Assembly: GCF_008704425.1 (NCBI RefSeq)
Contig: NZ_CP023696.1
Span: forward strand, 4,256,501-4,320,500
Direction: 5' to 3'
Length of the DNA: 64,000 bases
Origin: Streptomyces fradiae ATCC 10745 = DSM 40063
GTDB taxonomy: Bacteria; Actinomycetota; Actinomycetes; Streptomycetales; Streptomycetaceae
Positions 13,977-23,057 of the stretch are shown here, one piece after another. Position 1 is the first letter of the stretch, and every line of letters starts with the position of its first letter. The translations under genes and the position numbers were made by a program. The notes under the pieces were generated by a model. It had not been told where the DNA came from, ran no database searches, and saw only the letters and a list, made by a program, of their open reading frames with translations.

Positions 13977-15557
13977 ATGGCGCGCGAGTCGGAGTCGGGA
14001 CTGCCCATCGAGCCGGTGTACGGGCCGGACGCCCTGGCCGGCTGGGAAGCGGCGGAGAAGCTGGGCGAGCCGGGCTCGTACCCCTTCACCCGGGGCGTCT
14101 ACCCGACGATGTACACGGGCCGCCCCTGGACCATGCGCCAGTACGCCGGGTTCGGTACGGCCGTCGAGTCCAACGCCCGCTACAAGCAGCTCATCGCCAA
14201 CGGCACCATGGGTCTGTCCGTCGCCTTCGACCTGCCCACGCAGATGGGCCACGACTCCGACGCCCCGATCGCGCACGGCGAGGTCGGCAAGGTCGGTGTG
14301 GCGATCGACTCCGTCGACGACATGCGCGTCCTGTTCGACGGCATCCCGCTGGACAAGGTCTCCACGTCCATGACGATCAACGCGCCCGCCGCGCTGCTCC
14401 TCCTGCTCTACCAACTCGTCGCCGAGGAGCAGGGCGTCCCCGCCGACAAGCTCACGGGCACGATCCAGAACGACGTGCTGAAGGAGTACATCGCGCGCGG
14501 CACGTACATCTTCCCGCCCAAGCCGTCGCTGCGCCTGATCGCCGACATCTTCCAGTACTGCAAGGCCGAGATCCCGAAGTGGAACACCATCTCGATCTCC
14601 GGCTACCACATGGCGGAGGCCGGGGCCTCGCCCGCGCAGGAGATCGCCTTCACCCTCGCGGACGGCATCGAGTACGTCCGCACGGCCGTCGCCGCCGGCA
14701 TGGACGTGGACGACTTCGCGCCCCGCCTGTCCTTCTTCTTCGTCGCCCGCACGACGATCCTGGAGGAGGTCGCCAAGTTCCGCGCGGCCCGGCGGATCTG
14801 GGCGCGCGTGATGCGCGAGGAGTTCGGCGCCAAGAACCCCAAGTCGTGGATGCTGCGCTTCCACACCCAGACGGCGGGCGTCCAGCTCACCGCCCAGCAG
14901 CCGGAGGTGAACCTGGTCCGCGTCGCCGTCCAGGGCCTCGCGGCCGTGCTCGGCGGCACGCAGTCGCTGCACACCAACAGCTTCGACGAGGCCATCGCGC
15001 TGCCCACCGACAAGAGCGCCCGCCTCGCCCTGCGCACCCAGCAGGTCCTCGCCTACGAGACGGACGTGACGGCGACCGTCGACCCGTTCGCCGGGTCGTA
15101 CGTCATCGAGAGGATGACCGACGAGGTCGAGGCCCTCGCGCTCGAACTGATGGGCAAGGTCGAGGAGCTGGGCGGCGCCGTCAACGCCATCGAGCGCGGC
15201 TTCCAGAAGAACGAGATCGAACGGTCCGCCTACCGCATCGCCCAGGAGACCGACAGCGGGGAGCGGGTCGTCGTGGGCGTCAACCGCTTCACGCTCGACG
15301 AGGAGGAGCCGTACGAGCCGCTCCGCGTCGACCCGGCGATCGAGGCCCAGCAGGCCGAGCGCCTCGCCAAGCTGCGCGCCGAGCGGGACCAGGCGGCCGT
15401 CGACGCGGCCCTCGCGGAGCTGAAGAAGGCCGCCGAGGGCACGGAGAACGTCCTGTACCCGATGAAGGACGCACTCAAGGCCCGCGCCACGGTCGGCGAG
15501 GTCTGCAACGCGCTGCGCGAGGTGTGGGGCACGTACGTCCCGACGGACGCGTTCTGA
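13977..15557 (+). CDS. Acyl-CoA mutase large subunit (methylmalonyl/isobutyryl-CoA mutase family)
   Basis: A 526-residue protein made of the TIM-barrel catalytic domain only: RGVYPTMYTGRPWTMRQYAG with substrate-binding residues, TINAPAALLL, and the conserved QEIAFTLADGIEYVR and HTQTAGVQLTAQQPEVNLVR blocks. The C-terminal cobalamin-binding domain (DxHxxG) is absent, so a separate small subunit encoded elsewhere must supply B12, as in isobutyryl-CoA mutase (IcmA/IcmB). Substrate cannot be fixed from sequence; methylmalonyl-, isobutyryl- or another branched acyl-CoA is possible. Monocistronic in this window. Confidence 0.88.
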   Translation: MARESESGLPIEPVYGPDALAGWEAAEKLGEPGSYPFTRGVYPTMYTGRPWTMRQYAGFGTAVESNARYKQLIANGTMGLSVAFDLPTQMGHDSDAPIAHGEVGKVGVAIDSVDDMRVLFDGIPLDKVSTSMTINAPAALLLLLYQLVAEEQGVPADKLTGTIQNDVLKEYIARGTYIFPPKPSLRLIADIFQYCKAEIPKWNTISISGYHMAEAGASPAQEIAFTLADGIEYVRTAVAAGMDVDDFAPRLSFFFVARTTILEEVAKFRAARRIWARVMREEFGAKNPKSWMLRFHTQTAGVQLTAQQPEVNLVRVAVQGLAAVLGGTQSLHTNSFDEAIALPTDKSARLALRTQQVLAYETDVTATVDPFAGSYVIERMTDEVEALALELMGKVEELGGAVNAIERGFQKNEIERSAYRIAQETDSGERVVVGVNRFTLDEEEPYEPLRVDPAIEAQQAERLAKLRAERDQAAVDAALAELKKAAEGTENVLYPMKDALKARATVGEVCNALREVWGTYVPTDAF

Positions 15558-15733
15558 CCCTCCCGCACGGCCACGCGGCGGCCACGCGGCGGCCACACGG
15601 CGGCCGCGTGGCGACGCACGGCGACGGCATGGCGACGGCATGGTGACGGCGCGGCGACGGCCGTGCCCGGCCGCCGTTCCAGTCGGCGAAATCACACGGC
15701 GGAGTGCCGCACGGCTGTGCGACACTCCGCCCC

Positions 15734-16408
15734 ATGCTGGGTGTCACCGACCTGCCGACCTACCTGGCCGGCCTCCTCGTCATCGTCCTCCTGCCGGGCC
15801 CGAACTCGCTGTACGTGCTCTCCGTCGCCGCCCGCGGCGGGACACGCAGGGGCTACGTCGCCGCCTCCGGTGTGTGGTGCGGCGACACGGTCCTCATGAC
15901 CCTGTCCGCCGCCGGCGTCGCCTCGCTGCTCCAGGCGAACGCCGTGCTGTTCGGCATCGTGAAGTACGCCGGCGCCGGGTACCTCACCTGGCTGGCCGTG
16001 GGGATGCTGCGGGCCGCGTGGTCGATGTGGCGGGGCCGCGGCGAGCAGGCCGAGGCGGTGCGGGAGGCCGTCCCGGAGCCGGACGGGGCGGTGCGCGCGG
16101 CGGGGCGGGAGCGGCCGTTCCGCAGGGCCTTCGTGATCAGCCTGCTCAACCCGAAGGCGATCCTGTTCTTCGTCGCGTTCTTCGTCCAGTTCGTCGACCC
16201 GGCGTACGCCTACCCGGCGCTGTCGTTCGTCGTCCTCGGCACCCTCGCGCAGGTGGCGAGCGTCCTCTACCTCTCCCTGCTGATCTTCGCCGGTACCCAC
16301 CTGGCCGCCGCGTTCCGCCGCCGCAGGCGCCTGTCTGCGACGGCCACGTCGGCGGCGGGCGCGCTGTTCCTGGGCTTCGCCGCGAAGCTCTCGCTCGGCG
16401 GCGCCTGA
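15734..16408 (+). CDS. LysE/RhtB-family amino-acid exporter (LeuE-like)
   Basis: A 224-residue inner-membrane protein with about six hydrophobic helices. The N-terminal signature LVIVLLPGPNSLYVLSVAAR matches the family's conserved PGP motif, and the C-terminal half begins with AFVISLLNPKAILFFVAFFV, the second family hallmark (NPK). Family members export amino acids such as leucine, lysine or homoserine using proton motive force. ATG 15734 is used; GTG 15704 is an alternative without a better ribosome site. A short repeat region separates it from the mutase gene. Confidence 0.88.
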   Translation: MLGVTDLPTYLAGLLVIVLLPGPNSLYVLSVAARGGTRRGYVAASGVWCGDTVLMTLSAAGVASLLQANAVLFGIVKYAGAGYLTWLAVGMLRAAWSMWRGRGEQAEAVREAVPEPDGAVRAAGRERPFRRAFVISLLNPKAILFFVAFFVQFVDPAYAYPALSFVVLGTLAQVASVLYLSLLIFAGTHLAAAFRRRRRLSATATSAAGALFLGFAAKLSLGGA

Positions 16409-16427
16409 GGGCCGGGGCGGCGTTCGG

Positions 16428-16480
16428 CCGGGCGGCCGGGCGGCCGGGCGGCCGGGTGGTCGGGCGGCCTTGCGGCCCTG
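16428..16480. repeat. Short 9-bp GGGCGGCCG repeats
   Basis: About five imperfect copies of GGGCGGCCG between the exporter and the MerR gene. No function assigned. Confidence 0.6.
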
Positions 16481-16517
16481 GGCGGCCTCGCGGTCACGCC
16501 GCCGCCGCACCGCCCGC

Positions 16518-16548
16518 TTGACCCTGACACCGTGTGAGGCCGTGTCGT
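16518..16548 (+). promoter_or_regulatory. MerR-type promoter/operator with long spacer
   Basis: TTGACC at 16518-16523 (-35) is followed by palindrome CCTGACAC-C-GTGTGAGG (16523-16539) and a weak -10 TGTCGT at 16543-16548, giving a 19-base spacer. This is the standard layout for a MerR regulator that twists its own promoter. Transcription would start nearly at the ATG, suggesting a leaderless or very short leader transcript. Confidence 0.55.
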
Positions 16549-16557
16549 GGAGCCATC

Positions 16558-17376
16558 ATGTTCACCATCGGAGACTTCGCCCGGCACGGCCGCGTGTCCG
16601 TCCGCATGCTGCGCCACTACGACGCCGTCGGACTGCTGCGGCCCGCCCACGTCGACCCGTTCAGCGGCTACCGGTTCTACGAGGCCGGCCAGCTGGCCCG
16701 GCTCAACCGGGTCATCGCGCTGAAGGACCTCGGCTTCACGCTCGACCAGGTGCGGTCGATCGTGGACGACGAGGTCGGCGCCGACGAGCTGCGCGGGATG
16801 CTGCGGCTGCGGCGGGCCGAGCTGGAGGAGGCGGTCGCCGCGGCCACCGCCCGGCTCGGGCAGGTCGAGGCGAGGCTCCGGGCCATCGAGAGCGAGGGAC
16901 ACATGTCCACCCACGACGTCGTCGTCAAGAGCCTTCCCGCCGTGCGGCTGGCCGAGCTGAGCGCGGTCGCCGCCAGCTACCAGCCCACCGACATCGGCCC
17001 CGTGGTCGGCTCCCTGTACCAGGAGCTGTGCGCCCGTCTGGAGGCCGCCGGGGTCACCGGCTTCGGCCCGGCCCTCACCTACTACGAGGACGCCCCGGAC
17101 GGTGACGGGGCCGTCCGCGCCCACGCGGGCATGATCGTCCCGCCGGGGGCGACCGCCCCGGACGTGGACTTCGTCGAGCTGCCGCCCGTCGAACGCGCCG
17201 CGACCGTCATCCACCGCGGGCCCATGGAGGACGTGGTCTCCACGTACCAGACGCTCACCGCCTGGACCGCCGCCCACGGCCACCGCTCCACCGGCTACGC
17301 CCGCGAGCTGTACCTGGAGTCCCCGGACGACCGCACCCGCTGGGTCACCGAACTCCAGGAGCCGCTGGCCGACTGA
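16558..17376 (+). CDS. MerR-family regulator with GyrI-like effector domain (BltR/BmrR type)
   Basis: A 272-residue protein from ATG 16558, preceded by GGAG. Residues 1-75 form the winged-helix MerR domain (TIGDFARHGRVSVRMLRHYD, then GYRFYEAGQLARL), residues 76-115 a coiled-coil dimerisation helix, and 120-272 a GyrI-like ligand domain (VVVKSLPAVRLAELSAV; YARELYLESPDD). Proteins of this type sense lipophilic cations or drugs and activate efflux genes or themselves. No transporter gene is coupled to it; the upstream LysE exporter is separate. Its own promoter carries a fitting palindrome. Confidence 0.88.
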   Translation: MFTIGDFARHGRVSVRMLRHYDAVGLLRPAHVDPFSGYRFYEAGQLARLNRVIALKDLGFTLDQVRSIVDDEVGADELRGMLRLRRAELEEAVAAATARLGQVEARLRAIESEGHMSTHDVVVKSLPAVRLAELSAVAASYQPTDIGPVVGSLYQELCARLEAAGVTGFGPALTYYEDAPDGDGAVRAHAGMIVPPGATAPDVDFVELPPVERAATVIHRGPMEDVVSTYQTLTAWTAAHGHRSTGYARELYLESPDDRTRWVTELQEPLAD

Positions 17377-17418
17377 GCGGCGCCGGGCCTCCGCGGCCGG
17401 GCGCCGGTCCGGCCCGGA

Positions 17419-17478
17419 GGCCGCGCTGGTCCGGGGGAGGCCGCGCCGGTCCGGGGGAGGCCGCGCCGGCCCGGCCCG
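17419..17478. repeat. 20-bp tandem repeat, three copies
   Basis: GGCCGCGCYGGTCCGGGGGA starts at 17419, 17439 and 17459, the third copy degenerate. It lies between the MerR gene and the convergent polysialyltransferase-like gene, within a 230-base gap that holds no gene. Confidence 0.75.
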
Positions 17479-17607
17479 GAAGCCGCGCGGCCTGTGGCCG
17501 CCGAGCACCCTGTGGCCGTCGGGCACCCTGTGCCCGTCGTGCGGTCCATGGCCGTCGCACGCCCTGTGGCCGCCGCGCCGCCGGACGGGCAGGTCCGGGC
17601 CGCCCGG

Positions 17608-18945
17608 CTAGGAGGCCAGGCGGCGGCCCAGGGCGCGCAGGCGCGGGGAGCGGCGCAGGGCCCGGCGGGCCAGGGCGCGTGCCGTGCGGTTGCCCGAGGC
17701 CGCCAGACCGCCCGGCAGGCCCAGGGCGGTGAGCCGGCGGCGGCGGAAGTACCGCGCCACGTGCGCCGGGTCGGCGCCCGCCAGGTGCCGCTCGGCCACC
17801 GGGCGCAGGTCGGGGCGCACCCGGGGGCGCATCGCGTACCCCACCGCCCCGACCAGCGCCTCCACCTCGGCGTCCACCCGCCGCACCGGCCCGGCCGCGC
17901 CCGCGTCCAGGTCGGGCAGGAGGACGTCGGCGAGGGTCACCGGCACCCGGTTGCCGTTCTCGTACGGGGTGAGCCGCTCCAGCAGCATCCCGGTGCCGGT
18001 CCGCGCCACCGGGATGCCGTGGAAGCGGGCGGCCGTGAACAGCGCCGTGGAGAAGCACCCCGCCACCAGGTCGGGCCGCGCCCGCCGGAACACCACCTCC
18101 GCCAGGACGGGCCGCTCCAGCACCGTCAGCTCCGCGCCCCGCTCCCGCGCCTCCCGCTCCAGCGTCCGCGACCAGGACGGCGGGGCCACCGGGTGCGGCT
18201 TGAACACCAGCCGCCGGTGCCCGAGCGCGACCGCGCCCCGCACCATCCGCACGTGCAGCTCCTCCTCCTCGGCGGGGGAGAGGATGTCCAGCGCGGCGAG
18301 GTACTGGCCCAGCAGCAGCGCACCGCCGCCCCCCTCCGGCACCTCGGGCGGCTCCCCGGACGCGGCCAGCTCGTCCAGCACCCCGGTGAACGCGCCGTCC
18401 GGCACCACCACCGGCTCGGCGCCGTACTCCGCCAGCAGCAGCGGGCGCAGCCCCGGTACGAGATCCGGGTGCAGCACCCGCCGCACCCGCTCCCCGACCA
18501 GCGGGTCGAGCCGCACCCGCGTCGGGCCGTACGTCATCAGGCCGTCCGCGTACACGTCCAGCGGGGCGTCCTGGAAGACCTGCGCCAGCGCCAGGGCGGG
18601 CGCCACCTGCAGCGACTCCACCACCAGCTCCACGTGCCCCGCGCCCAGCCCCCACAGCAGCCGCAGGTACCGCTCCCACAGCGGCACGTCGTCGGGGCGG
18701 GGGGTCCAGCCCGCCGGGTGCAGCGGCGCGACGGCCTCGTTCCACGAGCGCACCTCGTCGAACCGGCCGCGCAGCCGCTCGAAGCCCGGCATCCGGTCCG
18801 GCGGCAGCGCCGCCTCCGGCACCGCCGAGTTGTCGGCGACCAGCAGCACCCGCCGCCCGGCCGCCGGGAGGAGCCCCGCGTCGAGGGCGGCGGCGAGCGT
18901 CGCCGCGCCGTACAGGCTGGAGGCGTACAGGAGCTGGACCGTCAT
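17608..18945 (-). CDS. Alpha-2,8-polysialyltransferase-family protein
   Basis: A 445-residue protein from ATG 18945. N-terminal region MTVQLLYASSLYGAATLAAA and the mid-protein segments VELVVESLQVAPALALAQVF, DAPLDVYADGLMTYGPT and RLVFKPHPVAPPSWSRTLE are characteristic of bacterial polysialyltransferase-like (GT52/GT-B type) enzymes; KPHP and the later GCFSTALFTAARF match the nucleotide-sugar site. It probably extends a sialic-acid-like (Kdn-type) wall polymer. Its start overlaps the upstream glycosyltransferase stop (ATGA). The C-terminus is rich in arginine, fitting membrane association. Confidence 0.8.
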   Translation of the reverse strand: MTVQLLYASSLYGAATLAAALDAGLLPAAGRRVLLVADNSAVPEAALPPDRMPGFERLRGRFDEVRSWNEAVAPLHPAGWTPRPDDVPLWERYLRLLWGLGAGHVELVVESLQVAPALALAQVFQDAPLDVYADGLMTYGPTRVRLDPLVGERVRRVLHPDLVPGLRPLLLAEYGAEPVVVPDGAFTGVLDELAASGEPPEVPEGGGGALLLGQYLAALDILSPAEEEELHVRMVRGAVALGHRRLVFKPHPVAPPSWSRTLEREARERGAELTVLERPVLAEVVFRRARPDLVAGCFSTALFTAARFHGIPVARTGTGMLLERLTPYENGNRVPVTLADVLLPDLDAGAAGPVRRVDAEVEALVGAVGYAMRPRVRPDLRPVAERHLAGADPAHVARYFRRRRLTALGLPGGLAASGNRTARALARRALRRSPRLRALGRRLAS

Positions 18946-19928
18946 GCCCGCACCCCCGCGCCCACCAGGGCGGGCCGCCGCCGCAGCCTGCGCAGCACGG
19001 CCGCCCGCCGCGGGTCCATCCCGTCCAGCGCCTCCGCCAGCGCGTCCTGCGGCATGCGGCGCAGCGCCGCCGCGCTCCACGCGCGCAGCTTCCGCGCGAC
19101 GACCGGTTCGTAGCGGTCGGAGGCGCCCACGTGGTGGGCGATGATCGCGCAGTAGGTGCGCACCGCTTTCGGCATCAGCAGATCCGCTTCCGGGTCGTTT
19201 CCGGTTTCCTCGAGTACCTGGTCGAAAGCGCGGATGAAATCCAGTTGGCGGATGTCCCCGATCTGGGTGAGGGACGAGGCGACGCCGCGCCGGTAGAAGA
19301 TTCCCGGCATTCCCCCGGCCACCGCGAAGGATTCCGCCTCGCGGTGCAGCCGCCAGATCCACGGGCGGTCCTCCGCCGTGCGCAGCCCGTCCGTGAAACG
19401 CAGCAGCCCGCGCTCCGCGAGCCGCCGGTGGTACATGCCGGCCCACGCGTACGGGTAGTCGACCGAGGTCGACCGGTCGGCCGGCAGGATCGCGTCGCGC
19501 GGTCGCAGTACCTCGCCCCGGCGGCCCACCGGGACCCGCTGCAGCGACCGCTCGCGGCCGGTGCAGCGGACATGGTCCGTACGGACGAAGTCGCACCCCA
19601 ACTCCTCGATGACGGACAGGACTTGCGCGTAGTGGCCGGGTGCCAGCCAGTCGTCCCCGTCGAGGAAGGCGAGGTACTCGCCGCGCGCCGCGTCCAGGCC
19701 CGTGTTGCGGGCGGTCGCCAGCCCGCGGTTGCGTTCGTGCCGCAGCAGCACCGCGCCCGGCACCTCCCGCACGGCCCGGCGCAGGATCTCCGGCGTGCCG
19801 TCCGTGGAGCAGTCGTCGACCAGCAGGAACTCGAAATCGTCGCGGGCGTTGGCGCGCAGGCTTCGGAGGGCGTCGGGCGCGTATCTCTGCACATTGAAGA
19901 ACGGCACGACGACGGAGAGCTTGACCAC
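18942..19928 (-). CDS. Family 2 glycosyltransferase
   Basis: A 328-residue GT-A enzyme. N-terminal KLSVVVPFFNVQRYAPDALR, the nucleotide-binding EFLLVDDCSTDGTPEILRR and the metal-binding EYLAFLDGDDWLAPGHY (DxD-like DGDD) are textbook GT2 features. GTG 19928 is used as the start since the domain begins immediately after it; longer frames run into the divergent promoter. It is transcribed divergently from the transferase and nonulosonate genes at 20095-25116 and coupled by ATGA to the polysialyltransferase-like gene, so it likely adds the linkage or backbone sugar of the same wall polymer. Confidence 0.88.
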   Translation of the reverse strand: MVKLSVVVPFFNVQRYAPDALRSLRANARDDFEFLLVDDCSTDGTPEILRRAVREVPGAVLLRHERNRGLATARNTGLDAARGEYLAFLDGDDWLAPGHYAQVLSVIEELGCDFVRTDHVRCTGRERSLQRVPVGRRGEVLRPRDAILPADRSTSVDYPYAWAGMYHRRLAERGLLRFTDGLRTAEDRPWIWRLHREAESFAVAGGMPGIFYRRGVASSLTQIGDIRQLDFIRAFDQVLEETGNDPEADLLMPKAVRTYCAIIAHHVGASDRYEPVVARKLRAWSAAALRRMPQDALAEALDGMDPRRAAVLRRLRRRPALVGAGVRA

Positions 19929-20094
19929 CCGCCGGAGATTAGGCGGCGGGCCCCGCATTCCTTTCGACGGCGGAAGGGATGCGCGGTGAACAGTGGGCGG
20001 CGCGGTGCTGAACCGGACGGCCGCCGGACGCTGTTCACCGTTTGTTGCGGTCGAGTTGGGCCGCGCTGCGAAAGGGATTCCTAACGTCCTCGGC

Positions 20095-21663
20095 GTGCCT
20101 TCGCCCACACTCCGGATCGCCGTCGTGGCGGATTCCGACACCCGCTGGAAATGGGGCGCGCTCACCGCGCGCCGGATCGCCCCGGCCCCGGCCCCGCCGC
20201 TGTCCCCCGCCCCTTCCCCGGCCCCGCTGCCGTCCTCGTCCCCCTCGTCCTCGTCCTCGCCCCCGTCCCCGTCCTCGGCCTCGGCCCCGCTGCCGCACGG
20301 CGCGGCGGCCGGTCCGGCGCGGGCGGGCGCAAAGGAGGCCGCCGGCCCGGTAGGGGCCGGTGGGGAGGGGGCGGGCGCGGACGGGGCCGGCGCCCCGGGG
20401 CCGGACGCCGTCGTCACCGGGTACGTGCTGCGCGGGCGCGCCACGCCGACCGCGCGGCAGCTCGCCGAGGCCGGGCTGGGCACGCCCCGCGAGGTGACGG
20501 GCGCGGAGTTCCTGCGGGCGGTGCGGGAGGAGGCGTACGACGTGGTCGTGCTCGCCCTCGTCGGCGGCGCCGTACAGGCGATGCTCCACGGGCTGGCCGC
20601 CGCGGCCCCGCGCCGCCGCCCGGTCGTCGTCACCGGATACGTGGGCGTCGTCTACGAGAAGCTCGCCGACGGACTGCTGCTGCGGCACGGCGCGGACCTG
20701 GTCCTGGCGAACTCCCCGTACGACGCCCGCCGCTTCCGGGCCGTGTACGAGGGCGTCGGCGCCGACCCCTCGGCCGTCGTGCGGGCCGCGCTGCCCTTCC
20801 TCGGCGGGGCGCCGCACCGGCCGGTACCGGGGCGGCACACCGTCGTGTTCGCCGCCCAGCCCTCGGTGCCGGCGACGCGGGCCGACCGGATGTACCTGCT
20901 GCGCCGGCTGGCCGGCCACGCGCGGCTCCACCCGGACCGCGAGGTGCTGCTGAAGCTCCGCTCCAAGCCGGGCGAGCACACCACGCACATCGAGGAGCTG
21001 CCGTACCAGAGGCTCGCCCGGAGCCTGCCCCAGCCGCCCAACCTGCGCCTGGTGTACGGGAACATGGGCCGGGTCCTGGACGTCACGGACCTGCTGGTCA
21101 CCGTCTCCTCGACGGCCGCCCTGGAGGCCCTGCACCGGGGCGTGCCGACCGCCGTCCTCACCGACCTGGGCGTGCGCGAGGCGCTCGGCAACCACCACTT
21201 CATCGGCTCCGGCCTGCTCACCTCCTGGGACCGCCTGGACGCGGGCGACGAACCGGTGCCGGACCCGGCGTGGCTCGCCGACCAGGGCGTGAGCCCGCCC
21301 GCGCCGGGCGGCCCGGCCCCGGACGCCGTCGCGGCGGGCGGCGGCGCGGACGACGCGTTCGCGGAGGCCCGCGCGCGGGTGGCCGCGCTGCTGGCGCGCG
21401 ACACGCTGCCGCCGATCGCGCCGTACTACACCCGCGCCTCCGCCCCCGGCTACCTCCCCGGCATCCTGGCCCGCCACCGCCTGGACGCCTCCGGTACGGA
21501 GCCGGTGCCCGGCGTGCCCGGCGCGCCCGGCACGCGGGCGGGGCGCGGGGCGGGCCGGGTGCGCCGGGTCCTGCGCGACGCGGCGCGCGAGGCGGCGCGG
21601 GGCGCGTACCGGCACGGCGTCCAGCACGTGGCGCCCGTCATCCGCCGCCTGGGGGAGCTGTGA
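20095..21663 (+). CDS. DUF6716-type putative glycosyltransferase with low-complexity insert
   Basis: A 522-residue protein from GTG 20095. The N-terminus (TLRIAVVADSDTRWKWGALT) and later segments (PVVVTGYVGVVYEKLADGLL, LLVTVSSTAALEALHRGVPT, REALGNHHFIGSGLL) look like a GT-B transferase of the sialic-acid wall-polymer cluster. Residues about 28-100 are an insert of Pro, Ser, Ala and Gly, encoded by 20176-20400, placed within the N-terminal Rossmann half. It may be a disordered loop. The gene ends in a GTGA overlap with the CMP-nonulosonate synthetase gene, so it heads the operon 20095-25116. Confidence 0.72.
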   Translation: MPSPTLRIAVVADSDTRWKWGALTARRIAPAPAPPLSPAPSPAPLPSSSPSSSSSPPSPSSASAPLPHGAAAGPARAGAKEAAGPVGAGGEGAGADGAGAPGPDAVVTGYVLRGRATPTARQLAEAGLGTPREVTGAEFLRAVREEAYDVVVLALVGGAVQAMLHGLAAAAPRRRPVVVTGYVGVVYEKLADGLLLRHGADLVLANSPYDARRFRAVYEGVGADPSAVVRAALPFLGGAPHRPVPGRHTVVFAAQPSVPATRADRMYLLRRLAGHARLHPDREVLLKLRSKPGEHTTHIEELPYQRLARSLPQPPNLRLVYGNMGRVLDVTDLLVTVSSTAALEALHRGVPTAVLTDLGVREALGNHHFIGSGLLTSWDRLDAGDEPVPDPAWLADQGVSPPAPGGPAPDAVAAGGGADDAFAEARARVAALLARDTLPPIAPYYTRASAPGYLPGILARHRLDASGTEPVPGVPGAPGTRAGRGAGRVRRVLRDAAREAARGAYRHGVQHVAPVIRRLGEL

Positions 21664-23057
21664 CGGCCCCGCGCACCGTCCTGGCGGTGATCCCGGCGCG
21701 GGGCGGCTCCAAGGGCCTCCCCGGCAAGAACCTCGCCCCGGTCGGCGGCGTGCCCCTGGTCGCCCGCGCCGTGCGGGCCTGCCTGGCGGCCCGGCGGGTC
21801 ACCCATGTGGCGGTGTCCACGGACGACCCGGAGATCGCGGCGGTCGCGTCGGGCGCCGGCGCCGAGGTGGTCGCCCGCCCGGCCGCGCTGGCCGACGACA
21901 CGGCGACCAGCGAGGCGGCCCTGCTGCACGCGCTGGACGCCCACGAGGCCCGGCACGGCCGCCCCGCCGACGTGGTCCTGCTGGTCCAGTGCACCAGTCC
22001 GTTCGTCACGCCCGGCGACGTGGACGGCGTGGCGGCGCAGGTACTCGACCACGGCGCCGACACCGCCCTGACCGTCGCCCCGTCCCACGGCTTCCTCTGG
22101 CACGAGACCTTCCCGACCGGCACCCCGCCCCGGCCCCCGGCCCCGAGCCCGCACACGGCCGCGACCGCACCCCCGAGCCCGCACACGGCCGCGACCGCAC
22201 CCCCGCCCCAGCACACGGCCGCGACCGCACCCCCGCCCCAGCCCGCACCCCCGCCCCAGCCGCCCACCCCCGTCCCCCACGCCGAAGGCGTCAACCACGA
22301 CAGGGCGCACCGCCCCCGCCGCCAGGACCGGCGCCCCGAGTACCTGGAGACGGGCGCCGCGTACGCCATGGAAGCCGCCGGGTTCCGTACGCACGGGCAC
22401 CGCTTCTTCGGCCGCACCGCCCTCGTCCCCACCGACCCGGCCCGCGTCCTGGAGATCGACGACCCGCACGACCTGGCACGCGCCCGCGCGCTGGCGCCGC
22501 TCCTGGACCCGGTGGACACCCCGACCCGCGCCGACGTCGACGCGGTCGTCCTCGACTTCGACGGCACCCAGACCGACGACCGCGTCCTCGTCGACTCCGA
22601 CGGCCGCGAGCTGGTCGCCGTCCACCGGGGCGACGGCCTCGGCGTGGCCGCGCTGCGCCGCGCCGGACTGCACCTGCTGATCCTCTCCACCGAGAGGAAC
22701 CCGGTCGTCGCCGCCCGCGCCCGCAAGCTGCACGTCCCCGTCCTGCACGGCATCGACCGCAAGGACGCCGCCCTCAAGCACTGGTGCGAGGAGTACGGCG
22801 TCGACCCCCAGCGGGTCCTCTACGCGGGCAACGACGTCAACGACCTGCCCTGCCTGGCCCTCGTCGGCTGGCCGGTCGCCGTCGCCGACGCCCACGCCGC
22901 CGTACGGGCCGCCGCCCGCGCCGTCACCACCGCGCGCGGCGGCGCCGGAGCCGTACGCGAGATCGCCGCCTGGCTCCTGGGCCCCGCCCTGGACACCACC
23001 GCCCACCCCCCGCCGCCCGGCACCCCGTCCCGCCTCCCGCAAGGAAAGCGACCATGA
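21660..23057 (+). CDS. CMP-nonulosonate (sialic/Kdn) synthetase fused to HAD phosphatase
   Basis: A 465-residue bifunctional protein from GTG 21660. Residues 1-285 are a NeuA-type cytidylyltransferase: AVIPARGGSKGLPGKNLAPV at the N-terminus, then VLLVQCTSPFVTP. It activates a nonulosonic acid with CTP. Residues 290-465 are a HAD-superfamily phosphatase of KdsC type: VVLDFDGTQTDDRVLVD with catalytic Asp pair, and LYAGNDVNDLPCL. This would dephosphorylate the 9-phosphate made by the synthase. Residues about 154-210 are a Pro/His/Ala/Thr repeat insert inside the cytidylyltransferase fold. Overlaps the NeuB gene by ATGA. Confidence 0.88.
   Translation: MTAPRTVLAVIPARGGSKGLPGKNLAPVGGVPLVARAVRACLAARRVTHVAVSTDDPEIAAVASGAGAEVVARPAALADDTATSEAALLHALDAHEARHGRPADVVLLVQCTSPFVTPGDVDGVAAQVLDHGADTALTVAPSHGFLWHETFPTGTPPRPPAPSPHTAATAPPSPHTAATAPPPQHTAATAPPPQPAPPPQPPTPVPHAEGVNHDRAHRPRRQDRRPEYLETGAAYAMEAAGFRTHGHRFFGRTALVPTDPARVLEIDDPHDLARARALAPLLDPVDTPTRADVDAVVLDFDGTQTDDRVLVDSDGRELVAVHRGDGLGVAALRRAGLHLLILSTERNPVVAARARKLHVPVLHGIDRKDAALKHWCEEYGVDPQRVLYAGNDVNDLPCLALVGWPVAVADAHAAVRAAARAVTTARGGAGAVREIAAWLLGPALDTTAHPPPPGTPSRLPQGKRP
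22141..22230 (+). repeat. In-frame 30-bp tandem repeat, three copies
   Basis: Units start at 22141, 22171 and 22201; the first two are identical and the third differs in the first ten bases. Each encodes ten residues (PSPHTAATAP type). A degenerate fourth follows. It lies inside the cytidylyltransferase coding region and expands a surface loop. Confidence 0.9.
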
